Below are positions 1 through 6,140 of a stretch of DNA of 8,319 nucleotides, piece after piece; within the stretch, counting starts at the first letter, position 1; each line of letters opens with the position of its first letter. The notes under the pieces are model-generated. The model saw only the letters and a program-made list of their open reading frames with translations. It was not told where the DNA came from and ran no database searches. Position numbers and translations under genes: made by a program. The stretch comes from Flavobacteriaceae bacterium (GTDB lineage Bacteria > Bacteroidota > Bacteroidia > Flavobacteriales > Flavobacteriaceae), in assembly GCA_003511845.1 (NCBI GenBank), contig DOIV01000085.1, forward strand, positions 848-9,166. The letters are read 5' to 3'.

Positions 1-720
1 TATCTAAACTTTAGCAGAACAGAAACACAACAATTTTTAGAAAATCCAACACAAAAAGTAGATTTAATTGTGCCTCGTGGTGGAGAAAAATTAATTGCTT
101 TTGTAAAACAAAATGCACAATGCCCTGTAATTGTTAGTGGTAGAGGAAATAATTTTATTTATGTGGATACTGAAGCGGATTTAGATCTGGCTTTGGATGT
201 TATTATCAATGGAAAGGATAAAATATCTGCCTGTAATGCGGTCGATAAAATTCTGATAAACTCTAATTTAGATAATAAAGAAGTTTTTATAAAAAAATTG
301 ATTGTTAAACTATTGGAATCAAAAATTGAAATTTTCGGAGATGCTACTTTAGCCAGTTATAATAATGTAAAAGCTTATGAGTCTGATGCTATTTGGTATA
401 AAGAATTTTTAGATTATAAAATTGTCATTGGTAGTGTTGATTCAACCCAAGAAGCTATTGAGAAAATAAATAAATATAGTGGAGGGCATTCAGCATCTAT
501 CATCACTAAAAATGATGAAACAGCAACTGTTTTTATGGAAAATGTAGATTCAGCTGCAGTGTATCAAAATGCATCTACCCGTTTTACTGATGGAGGGCAA
601 TTTGGTTTAGGTGGCGAATTGGCAATTAGTACAGATAAGTTACATCATAGAGGGCCGATGGGTTTACATCATTTGGTAACTAATAAATGGTATATAAAAG
701 GCAATGGGCAAATCAGATAA
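1..720 (+). CDS. proA: Glutamate-5-semialdehyde dehydrogenase (gamma-glutamyl phosphate reductase), 3' part
   Basis: Cytoplasmic enzyme that reduces gamma-glutamyl phosphate with NADPH to glutamate-5-semialdehyde, the second step of proline synthesis. The frame is open from base 1, so the N-terminal part lies outside the window: 239 codons are visible of about 400 usual for the family. An in-frame GTG at 70 is internal, because the codons before it read VDLIVPRGGEKLI, a conserved ProA stretch. Visible signatures are the catalytic cysteine in ISACNAVDK (Cys codon at 232-234), the Y-S-G-G-H-S segment near 475-495 and the C-terminal block GGQFGLGGELAIST followed by KLHHRGPMGL (about 592-663). 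It overlaps proB by 17 nt, which suggests translational coupling and fits the kinase-reductase pair. Identification is firm; only the 5' end is missing. Confidence 0.96.
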   Translation, partial: YLNFSRTETQQFLENPTQKVDLIVPRGGEKLIAFVKQNAQCPVIVSGRGNNFIYVDTEADLDLALDVIINGKDKISACNAVDKILINSNLDNKEVFIKKLIVKLLESKIEIFGDATLASYNNVKAYESDAIWYKEFLDYKIVIGSVDSTQEAIEKINKYSGGHSASIITKNDETATVFMENVDSAAVYQNASTRFTDGGQFGLGGELAISTDKLHHRGPMGLHHLVTNKWYIKGNGQIR

Positions 721-1474
721 AAAAAGAATTTTACTTAAAATTGGATCGAATGTTCTAACTGAAGAAAGCAATTCAATATCCAAAAATAAAATCAGGAATA
801 TTGCTCGTCAAATTTCAACGTTAAAAGATAAATTTGAATTTGTAATTGTGAGTTCTGGAGCTATTGCAGCAGCTAAAGAATTGGTAACTTTAGAAGGGAA
901 AGATGTCACGGTAAAACAAGCATTGGCATCTATAGGGCAACCTTATTTGATGCATATATATCAAGAGATTTTTAAAGAAATGGGCTTGTTGACATCGCAA
1001 TGTTTACTTTCGTATTCCGATTTTGAAAAAGAACAATCAAAAGAAAATATTGTAAATACCATAAATGTGCTGATTGAAAATAATTACATTCCCATTATCA
1101 ATGAAAATGATACTGTTGCTACCGATGAAATTAAATTTGGTGATAATGATAAATTAGGAGCTTTGACAGCATCACTTTTAAATGCAGATGTATTTATTAT
1201 TGCATCGAATACCAATGGTATTTATACTAAAGCATCTATTCAACAAAATAATCCAGAAACAATTAAAGAGGTGTCAGACATTCAATCGTTAGAGAAAGAA
1301 ATAGAAAATTTTAAATCGACACATGGTACTGGAGGAATGGTAACGAAAATTGAAGCGGTAACGATTACTCAAAAAGCAGGTATAGAAACATGGATTGTTA
1401 ATGGGCTAGCTGATAATTTTATTACAGATGCGATATCCAATACTTCAGATTTCACAAAAATTATAATAGCATAA
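704..1474 (+). CDS. proB: Glutamate 5-kinase, short form without PUA domain
   Basis: Phosphorylates glutamate to gamma-glutamyl phosphate with ATP, the first committed step of proline synthesis, and passes the labile product to ProA. At 256 residues it consists of the amino-acid-kinase domain only; the E. coli type is about 367 residues with a C-terminal PUA domain. Visible motifs are the N-terminal ATP-binding strand LLKIGSNVLT (residues about 10-19), VIVSSGAIAAA (about 48-58), the substrate loop IINENDTVATDEIKFGDNDKLGALTASLL (split across residues about 131-159) and the phosphate-binding THGTGGMVTKIEA (about 206-218). The ATG at 704 lies inside the end of proA, and the next gene starts 4 nt after the stop, so it sits in a compact translational unit. 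Short ProB forms are, to my knowledge, usual in Bacteroidota, so the length is not evidence of truncation. Feedback inhibition by proline is a family property and cannot be judged here. Confidence 0.95.
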   Translation: MGKSDKKRILLKIGSNVLTEESNSISKNKIRNIARQISTLKDKFEFVIVSSGAIAAAKELVTLEGKDVTVKQALASIGQPYLMHIYQEIFKEMGLLTSQCLLSYSDFEKEQSKENIVNTINVLIENNYIPIINENDTVATDEIKFGDNDKLGALTASLLNADVFIIASNTNGIYTKASIQQNNPETIKEVSDIQSLEKEIENFKSTHGTGGMVTKIEAVTITQKAGIETWIVNGLADNFITDAISNTSDFTKIIIA

Positions 1475-1478
1475 ATAG

Positions 1479-2444
1479 ATGAAACATTATACTCATATAA
1501 ACGATCTTAAAAGCTTGCAAACTACAGTTCAAGAAGCTGTTAATTTGAAGGAAAACCCCTTGCAATTTGAACAATTAGGAAAAGGTAAAACCATTTGTTT
1601 ATTGTTTTTTAATAATAGTTTACGTACCCGATTAAGCACTCAAAAAGCAGCTCAAAACTTAGGAATGCATACCATTGTTATGAATTTTGGTAGTGAAGGT
1701 TGGCAATTAGAATATGAAGATGGTGTTGTTATGGATCAAGGTAAAGCAGAACATATAAAAGAAGCAGCAAAAGTAATTTCTCAATATTGTGATATTGTAG
1801 CCATTAGAGCCTTTGCTTCTTTAGAAAATAAAGAAAAAGACCAACAAGAACAAGTGCTAACTAATTTTATAAAATATGCAGACGTTCCTGTAGTAAATAT
1901 GGAAAGCTCCGTTGGGCATCCTTTGCAAGCGTTGGCAGATGCCATTACTTTAGCAGAACACCTGCCTGCCAGCAAGGCAGGTAAAACAGCTCACAGACCA
2001 AAAATTGTATTGTCTTGGGCTCCGCATCCCAAGGCATTACCACACGCTGTTGCAAATTCTTTTGTTGAAATGATGCAGTTACAAGATGCAGAGTTTGTAA
2101 TTACGCATCCTAAAGGCTATGAATTAGATATTGAAATTACAGAAGACACGACCATAGAGTACAATCAAGAAAAGGCTTTTGAAAATGCCGATTTTATTTA
2201 CACCAAAAACTGGTCTTCCTTTGCGGATTATGGCAAAGTTTTATCACAAGATAAAAATTGGATGATTACTCAAAATAAAATGAAGTTGACAAATAATGCT
2301 AAATTTATGCATTGTTTACCTGTACGTAGAAATGTAGTGGTTGAAGATGCTGTTTTAGATAGTGAAAATTCATTGGTAATACAGCAAGCGAATAATAGAA
2401 CTTATGCAGCTCAGGTTGTGCTAAAAAAAATATTAGAATCATAA
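1479..2444 (+). CDS. argF': N-succinylornithine (or N-acetylornithine) carbamoyltransferase
   Basis: Transfers the carbamoyl group of carbamoyl phosphate to N-acylated ornithine, giving N-acylcitrulline; it replaces the classical ornithine carbamoyltransferase. The 321 residues match the Bacteroides fragilis succinylornithine enzyme closely as I remember it: carbamoyl-phosphate motif FFNNSLRTRLSTQKAA (43-58, S-x-R-T), SVGHPLQALADAIT (144-157), SWAPHPKALPHAV (179-191), ITHPKGYELD, and the C-terminal HCLPVRRN (278-285). Residue 90 is Ala (MDQGKAEH); the equivalent residue is Pro90 in the B. fragilis succinyl enzyme and Glu92 in the Xanthomonas acetyl enzyme. Published swaps at that site, including Glu to Ala, gave succinylornithine activity, so I infer the succinyl substrate. 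Residues about 162-168 (LPASKAG) are extra relative to B. fragilis and are encoded by a GC-rich palindrome. The start follows the proB stop by 4 nt. Confidence 0.93.
   Translation: MKHYTHINDLKSLQTTVQEAVNLKENPLQFEQLGKGKTICLLFFNNSLRTRLSTQKAAQNLGMHTIVMNFGSEGWQLEYEDGVVMDQGKAEHIKEAAKVISQYCDIVAIRAFASLENKEKDQQEQVLTNFIKYADVPVVNMESSVGHPLQALADAITLAEHLPASKAGKTAHRPKIVLSWAPHPKALPHAVANSFVEMMQLQDAEFVITHPKGYELDIEITEDTTIEYNQEKAFENADFIYTKNWSSFADYGKVLSQDKNWMITQNKMKLTNNAKFMHCLPVRRNVVVEDAVLDSENSLVIQQANNRTYAAQVVLKKILES
1960..1982. repeat. GC-rich palindromic repeat inside argF'
   Basis: Inverted repeat with arms acctgcct (1960-1967) and aggcaggt (1975-1982) around a 7-nt loop. A second register pairs cctgcc (1965-1970) with ggcagg (1976-1981). 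It is far more GC-rich than the surrounding gene. In frame it encodes L-P-A-S-K-A-G, exactly the residues that have no counterpart when the protein is compared with B. fragilis succinylornithine carbamoyltransferase, where ITIEEY runs straight into KKTARPK. From memory, cctgcc/ggcagg palindromes of this kind recur between genes in flavobacterial genomes. I therefore read it as a short dispersed repeat that landed in a loop-encoding part of the gene in units of three bases. Confidence 0.7.
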
Positions 2445-2458
2445 ATCATTTAGATTGT

Positions 2459-2470
2459 CCCCTTAAGGGT
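2459..2470. repeat. Short palindrome in the argF'-argB gap
   Basis: Perfect 10-bp palindrome cccttaaggg (2460-2469), preceded by one more c and followed by ttaatg, in an otherwise AT-rich 148-nt gap. The layout cccct...aggg-tta resembles a degenerate copy of the stronger element upstream of argH at 4659-4685, where the hairpin is followed by ttagggg. The stem is too short and lacks a T run, so a terminator is unlikely, consistent with transcription continuing into argB. Confidence 0.45.
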
Positions 2471-2565
2471 TAATGAGAATCAAAATGTATTTTGGTTTGA
2501 AATTACAAAGCAAAGATTTTAGGGATTTTGAAAGTATTAAGTTAGGAACTGTAAAAATTTAAAAG

Positions 2566-2586
2566 ACACTGAAATAAATTCAGCGT
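2566..2586. repeat. Inverted repeat just upstream of argB
   Basis: Arms acactgaa (2566-2573) and ttcagcgt (2579-2586) pair at 7 of 8 positions around the loop ataaa. It ends 6 nt before the argB start codon. The core ctgaaataaattcag resembles a palindrome I remember as common between flavobacterial genes (ctgaa-N5-ttcag with variable flanks), so a dispersed repeat is the preferred reading. Its placement would also let it act as a leader hairpin affecting argB translation. The core recalls an ArgR box but has one base too few between the half-sites. Confidence 0.55.
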
Positions 2587-2592
2587 AAGATT

Positions 2593-3372
2593 ATGAAAGA
2601 AAAACTAAACATCATAAAAATAGGAGGAAATGTAATTAACGATAGTTCTGAATTAGCTTCTTTTTTAAAAGATTTTGCTTCTGTCAAAGGACTTAAAATT
2701 CTAGTCCATGGTGGTGGAAAAAAAGCAACTGAACTGGCAACTAAATTACAATTAGAACCCAAAATGATTGAAGGTAGGCGTGTTACTGATACTGCAAATT
2801 TAGAGGTGGTAACTATGGTCTATGCAGGGTTGTTAAATAAAAACATTGTGGCAAGCTTACAGAGAAATAACTGTAATGCACTCGGACTGTCAGGAGCAGA
2901 CGGAAATGTAATCAAGGCTCATAAACGCATTGTCGCAGCTATTGATTATGGTTTTGCTGGTGATATTGATAGCGTTGATAACAATATTATTACATCGTTT
3001 TTAAATGTAAAATTAATACCTGTTTTTTGTGCGATTACGCATGATACTAACGGACAGTTACTCAATACTAATGCAGATACTATTGCCTCAGAAGTGGCAG
3101 CAGCCATGTCTAATAATTATGATGTAGTATTAACCTATTGCTTTGAAAAAAATGGTGTATTGAAAGATGTTGATGATAATAATTCAGTGATAGAAAATAT
3201 CAATTCAGAAACGTACAAACAGTTGAAAAAAGAAAATGTTATTTTTGAAGGAATGCTTCCTAAGTTAGACAATTGCTTCAATGCATTACAAAAAGGGGTT
3301 TCAAAAATTGTGATTGGGAATCCAACAGTAATTTTAAATAAAAATCAAAAATATACAAGCTTAAAACTTTAA
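2593..3372 (+). CDS. argB: Acetylglutamate kinase family enzyme (probably N-succinylglutamate kinase here)
   Basis: Phosphorylates the gamma-carboxyl of N-acylglutamate with ATP, the second step of the acylated arginine pathway. Motifs in order: IIKIGGNVI (residues 7-15, ATP-binding Lys9), LVHGGGKKATEL (38-48), EGRRVTD (60-66, substrate Arg), LGLSGADGNVI (97-107), LLNTNADTIASEVAAAM (156-172, Asn/Asp metal and substrate loop) and FEGMLPKLDNCFNAL (218-232, with the phosphate-stabilising Lys224). At 259 residues it has the length of the E. coli enzyme and lacks the N-terminal helix of hexameric arginine-sensitive forms; from length alone I infer no direct arginine inhibition. In the stretch LTYCFEKNGVLKD (180-192) the usual LSDVxGV pattern is altered, which I believe is a Bacteroidota trait. 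If ArgF' uses succinylornithine, the physiological substrate is N-succinylglutamate. It follows a 148-nt gap with two palindromes. Confidence 0.93.
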   Translation: MKEKLNIIKIGGNVINDSSELASFLKDFASVKGLKILVHGGGKKATELATKLQLEPKMIEGRRVTDTANLEVVTMVYAGLLNKNIVASLQRNNCNALGLSGADGNVIKAHKRIVAAIDYGFAGDIDSVDNNIITSFLNVKLIPVFCAITHDTNGQLLNTNADTIASEVAAAMSNNYDVVLTYCFEKNGVLKDVDDNNSVIENINSETYKQLKKENVIFEGMLPKLDNCFNALQKGVSKIVIGNPTVILNKNQKYTSLKL

Positions 3373-3437
3373 AAATCTGATAGAAATTAGCGTATAATTT
3401 TAAAGAAAAAATTTATTTTTAAAATATTGTAAAAAAA

Positions 3438-3450
3438 GCCACAGTGTGGC
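3438..3450. repeat. Small hairpin in the argB-argE gap
   Basis: Perfect 5-bp stem gccac (3438-3442) and gtggc (3446-3450) with loop agt. A run of seven A lies immediately before it on the + strand, so a transcript of the opposite strand would have a GC stem followed by U residues, the form of an intrinsic terminator for the minus strand. No minus-strand gene is visible to end there, and the operon reads through in the other direction. It is probably part of the repeat cluster in this gap. Confidence 0.4.
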
Positions 3451-3464
3451 GTAATACTTATAAA

Positions 3465-3483
3465 CCTGTCCTGTAAGGGCAGG
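3465..3483. repeat. GC-rich inverted repeat in the argB-argE gap
   Basis: Arms cctgtcc (3465-3471) and gggcagg (3477-3483) pair fully with one G-T pair around the loop tgtaa. The element resembles the cctgcc/ggcagg palindrome within argF' (1960-1982) and may be a diverged relative. It is not followed by a T run, so it is not a convincing terminator for the operon. Confidence 0.5.
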
Positions 3484-3515
3484 AGTAAAAGAAAATGATG
3501 AATTTAGTTTGGCGG

Positions 3516-3541
3516 AATTTTTGCCTTGAAAAGCAAAAATT
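3516..3541. repeat. Nine-base-pair inverted repeat upstream of argE
   Basis: Arms aatttttgc (3516-3524) and gcaaaaatt (3533-3541) match perfectly around the 8-nt loop cttgaaaa. It lies 24 nt before the argE start codon. The stem is mostly A-T, so the RNA hairpin would be weak; as DNA it has the dyad symmetry of a binding site or a repeat end. Together with 3438-3450 and 3465-3483 it makes this 193-nt gap a composite of three inverted repeats, with no gene seen in it. Confidence 0.5.
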
Positions 3542-3565
3542 GTGACAAAATAAGAAACAAAACGT

Positions 3566-4624
3566 ATGAATAAATTAACAAAAGAAGCCATTGAGCTTTT
3601 AAAGCAATTAATTTCAAAGCAATCTTTTTCATCTGAAGAAGATGAAACAGCATTGTTAATTAAGCAATGGTTTTCTACACATGATATTAAATTTGAAAGT
3701 CAGAATCACAATATTTGGGCAAAAAACAAACATTTTGACGCTTCAAAACCAACTATTTTACTCAATTCACATCACGATACGGTAAAACCAAATAAGGCGT
3801 ATACAAGAGATCCGTTTAAACCAGAAGTAATTGATGGAAAATTATACGGTTTGGGTAGTAATGATGCAGGAGGTTGTTTGGTGTCTTTAATGGCATTGTT
3901 TGCTTATTTTTATGAACAAGAAAACTTAAACTATAATTTGGTAATTGTGGCTTCGGCTGAAGAAGAAAGTTCAGGGCAAAACGGACTCAATTCCATGCTT
4001 TCGGTAATTCCTAATATTGATGTTGCCATTGTTGGAGAACCCACGTTGATGCAATTGGCAGTTGCTGAAAAAGGGTTGCTAGTTCTAGATTGTACAGCTC
4101 ATGGTAAGGCTGGGCATGCGGCACATGGTTTGGGCGATAATTCAATTTATAAAGCAATGGAAGCCATAGAGTGGTTTCGTACTTTTAAATTCCCTAAAGT
4201 ATCAGATACCTTAGGTGAAATTAAAATGACAGTTACACAGGTGAATGCAGGTACGCAACATAATGTGATTCCTGCTGAATGTAGTTTTGTAGTAGATATC
4301 CGTATAACGGATGCTTATACAAATGCAGAAGTATTAGCAATTGTTAAAGAAAATGTGTATGTTGAGGTCAAAGAACGCTCATTACGATTGAATTCATCAT
4401 CAATACCAGTTGAGCATCCTTTAGTAAAAGCAGGAGTTTCATTAGGTAGAGAAACTTACGGTTCACCAACATTATCAGATCAAGCAGCGTTGAGTTGTCC
4501 ATCCTTAAAATTAGGGCCAGGCGATTCTCACCGATCACATACCGCAGATGAATTTATTTATGTCAATGAAATTGAAGAAGGGATTGAAATTTATGTAGAT
4601 TTGTTAAATCGGGTAATCGTTTAG
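3566..4624 (+). CDS. argE: M20-family deacylase of arginine synthesis (N-acylcitrulline/N-acylornithine deacylase)
   Basis: Cytoplasmic zinc hydrolase that removes the N-acyl group from an arginine precursor. Because ArgF' acts on acylated ornithine, the substrate here should be N-succinyl- or N-acetylcitrulline, giving free citrulline for the argininosuccinate synthase expected upstream. The 352 residues hold the M20 metal and catalytic residues: His69 and Asp71 in NSHHDTV, bridging Asp100 in GLGSNDAGG, the catalytic/metal pair Glu133-Glu134 in SAEEES, Glu158 in VGEPT, and the last metal ligand His325 in SHRSHTADEF. The lid/dimerisation domain begins near residue 170, with His184 in HGKAGHAAHG. 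Length is slightly below the roughly 380 residues of E. coli ArgE. The ATG at 3566 is supported by the N-terminal LTKEAIELLKQLI helix typical of the family and by no conserved coding sequence before it. Acyl specificity cannot be read from the sequence. Confidence 0.92.
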   Translation: MNKLTKEAIELLKQLISKQSFSSEEDETALLIKQWFSTHDIKFESQNHNIWAKNKHFDASKPTILLNSHHDTVKPNKAYTRDPFKPEVIDGKLYGLGSNDAGGCLVSLMALFAYFYEQENLNYNLVIVASAEEESSGQNGLNSMLSVIPNIDVAIVGEPTLMQLAVAEKGLLVLDCTAHGKAGHAAHGLGDNSIYKAMEAIEWFRTFKFPKVSDTLGEIKMTVTQVNAGTQHNVIPAECSFVVDIRITDAYTNAEVLAIVKENVYVEVKERSLRLNSSSIPVEHPLVKAGVSLGRETYGSPTLSDQAALSCPSLKLGPGDSHRSHTADEFIYVNEIEEGIEIYVDLLNRVIV

Positions 4625-4658
4625 GCGACTTAACAATTAAAAAAAACCACTATGAATT

Positions 4659-4685
4659 CCCCTCTTGAGAGGGGTTAGGGGTGTG
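4659..4685. repeat. C/G-run hairpin repeat in the argE-argH gap
   Basis: Hairpin arms cccctc (4659-4664) and gagggg (4669-4674) with loop ttga, followed by ttaggggtgtg. The combination of a C-run/G-run palindrome plus a trailing ttagggg is one I remember from many flavobacterial intergenic regions. It stands out sharply from the A-rich surroundings. No T run follows (gtgtgttgcttt), so I do not call it a terminator; it more likely marks a dispersed repeat within the transcribed gap. Confidence 0.6.
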
Positions 4686-4690
4686 TTGCT

Positions 4691-4738
4691 TTAAAACAAA
4701 TAAACAGTTAAACAAATAAACTATTAAACACCAATAAA
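4691..4738. repeat. Short A-rich tandem repeat leading into argH
   Basis: About 2.5 copies of a 16-17-nt unit of the form ttaaacaaataaacNN: 4691-4707 (with one extra a), 4708-4723, and a partial copy from 4724 that runs up to the argH start codon. The region is unstructured and A-rich, which in Bacteroidota can favour translation initiation in place of a Shine-Dalgarno sequence. It could equally be neutral slippage-generated sequence. Confidence 0.5.
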
Positions 4739-6019
4739 ATGAAACTCTGGGACAAAGGCTTTAGCACAGATAAAAAAATAGACATATTCACTGTTGGTAA
4801 CGATAGAGAATTAGATTTGATACTCGCAAAATACGATGTATTGGGTTCTATTGCACATGCAAAAATGTTGCATAAAATGGAAATTCTATCTGATAAAGAG
4901 ATTGAGACTGTAGTGGCAAAACTCAATCAAATTTTACACGATATTGCAAATGGAAACTTTACTATAGAAGATACTTTTGAAGATGTACATTCAAAAATTG
5001 AGTTTCTGTTGACTGAAGCTTTGGGCGATACAGGTAAAAAAATTCATACGGCTCGTTCTAGAAACGATCAGGTATTGGTAGATGTACATTTGTATTTAAA
5101 AGATGAAATTACCGAGATAAAACAACAAATAAAAGCCTTGTTTGATGTGTTAATCGCTAAAGCGGATGAGCATAAAAACGTGCTATTACCAGGGTATACG
5201 CATTTACAAGTAGCGATGCCATCTTCTTTCGGATTGTGGTTTTCAAGTTATGCCGAAAGCCTGATAGATGATATCTATATGTTAAATGCAGCTTATAAAA
5301 TTTCAGATCAGAATCCGCTAGGCTCTGCCGCAGGTTATGGCAGTTCTTTTGCTATTGATAGAGAAATGACAACAGAATTATTAGGTTTTGAAACCTTAAA
5401 ATACAATGTAGTTGCCGCACAAATGAGCAGAGGAAAAACTGAAAAAGCATTGGCTTTTGGGATGAGTGCTGTTGCAGGAACCTTATCAAAATTTGCTATG
5501 GATATCTGCCTGTATATGAGTCAGAATTTTAATTTCGTTTCCTTTCCAGATGAACTAACTACAGGTTCGAGTATTATGCCACATAAAAAGAATCCTGATG
5601 TATTCGAATTGATTCGAGGTAAATGCAATGCTATTCAGGCTTTGCCTTATGAATTGACTTTGCTTACTAATAATTTACCAAGCGGCTATCAACGTGATTT
5701 ACAATTGTTAAAAGCATCTTTATTACCTGCCATTCAAACCTTAAAATCATGTTTAGAATTGTTGTTGTTTTCCATTAAAAACGTGCAAGTAAATAAGACT
5801 ATTTTAGAAGATCCTAAATACGATTACCTCTTTACGGTAGAAGAAGTAAATAAATTGGTGCAAGACGGTGTTGCTTTTAGAGATGCTTATAAAATTGTAG
5901 GAGCAAAGGTTGAAAAAGGAGAGTTTAAGCCTCATAAAGAAGTGAATCATACACATATTGGTAGTATTGGTAATTTGTGTTTGGAAGAGATTAAGGATAA
6001 GATGGAAAAGGCTTTGTAG
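4739..6019 (+). CDS. argH: Argininosuccinate lyase
   Basis: Cleaves argininosuccinate to arginine and fumarate, the final step of arginine synthesis; a cytoplasmic homotetramer of the fumarase/aspartase superfamily. In order the protein shows the N-terminal MKLWDKGF, GNDRELDLILAKYDVLGSIAH (residues 20-40, in two parts), EDVHSKIE (81-88), the substrate loop HTARSRNDQ (103-111), GYTHLQVAMP (152-161, His155 being the conserved active-site histidine), NPLGSAAGYG (192-201) and the signature GSSIMPHKKNPD (276-287) with the catalytic-loop serines. The common form of the last motif has Gln where this protein has His282. At 426 residues it is somewhat shorter than the usual 450-470, the difference lying toward the C-terminus. 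It is the last gene of the operon, 114 nt after argE, and a weak hairpin overlaps its stop codon. Confidence 0.95.
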   Translation: MKLWDKGFSTDKKIDIFTVGNDRELDLILAKYDVLGSIAHAKMLHKMEILSDKEIETVVAKLNQILHDIANGNFTIEDTFEDVHSKIEFLLTEALGDTGKKIHTARSRNDQVLVDVHLYLKDEITEIKQQIKALFDVLIAKADEHKNVLLPGYTHLQVAMPSSFGLWFSSYAESLIDDIYMLNAAYKISDQNPLGSAAGYGSSFAIDREMTTELLGFETLKYNVVAAQMSRGKTEKALAFGMSAVAGTLSKFAMDICLYMSQNFNFVSFPDELTTGSSIMPHKKNPDVFELIRGKCNAIQALPYELTLLTNNLPSGYQRDLQLLKASLLPAIQTLKSCLELLLFSIKNVQVNKTILEDPKYDYLFTVEEVNKLVQDGVAFRDAYKIVGAKVEKGEFKPHKEVNHTHIGSIGNLCLEEIKDKMEKAL

Positions 6020-6054
6020 CTCTCCATATAATAGAAATAATGAGAGTTTGATTT
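6018..6054 (+). terminator. Possible weak terminator after argH
   Basis: agctctc (6018-6024) can pair with gagagtt (6042-6048, one G-T pair), extended by two pairs past a bulged C, around a 12-nt loop, and the stem runs into tttgatttt. It lies at the end of the arginine operon and before an unrelated transporter, where termination is expected. The stem is short and the T tract is interrupted, so this is tentative. Confidence 0.3.
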
Positions 6055-6140
6055 TATGTCAAAATATATGCCAATTCAGGATTGTATTAGTCTAATTATT
6101 TTGCCATTGTTTTCACAAACTCATATATAAAAAAGAAGTA

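Noticed and set aside
70..720. GTG at 70 as the start of proA
   Set aside because: The frame is open from base 1 and the codons before the GTG encode conserved ProA sequence (VDLIVPRGG), so the valine is internal.
704..1474. Truncated glutamate 5-kinase lacking its C-terminal PUA domain
   Set aside because: The kinase domain is complete and the next gene begins 4 nt later; short ProB forms are normal in this group.
1781..1975. Minus-strand reading frame within argF'
   Set aside because: It is entirely antisense to a strongly conserved enzyme gene; the same applies to 2580-2762 in argB and 4708-4926 in argH.
2569..2583. ArgR binding box upstream of argB
   Set aside because: The half-sites tgaa and ttca are one base closer than in the ARG box consensus, and the sequence fits a flavobacterial dispersed palindrome better. 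Kept only as a possibility in a finding.
3438..3450. Intrinsic terminator of the arginine operon after argB
   Set aside because: On the + strand the stem is preceded by A residues and not followed by T residues; only a minus-strand transcript would see the terminator form, and no minus-strand gene ends there.
3495..3545. 16-codon leader peptide preceded by aggag, ahead of argE
   Set aside because: It has one arginine codon only, overlaps the inverted repeat at 3516-3541, and Shine-Dalgarno signals carry little weight in Bacteroidota.
3400..3591. Minus-strand 63-codon reading frame across the argB-argE gap
   Set aside because: It is antisense to repeats and to the argE start, with no recognisable domain or promoter. 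It probably results from low-GC palindromic sequence.
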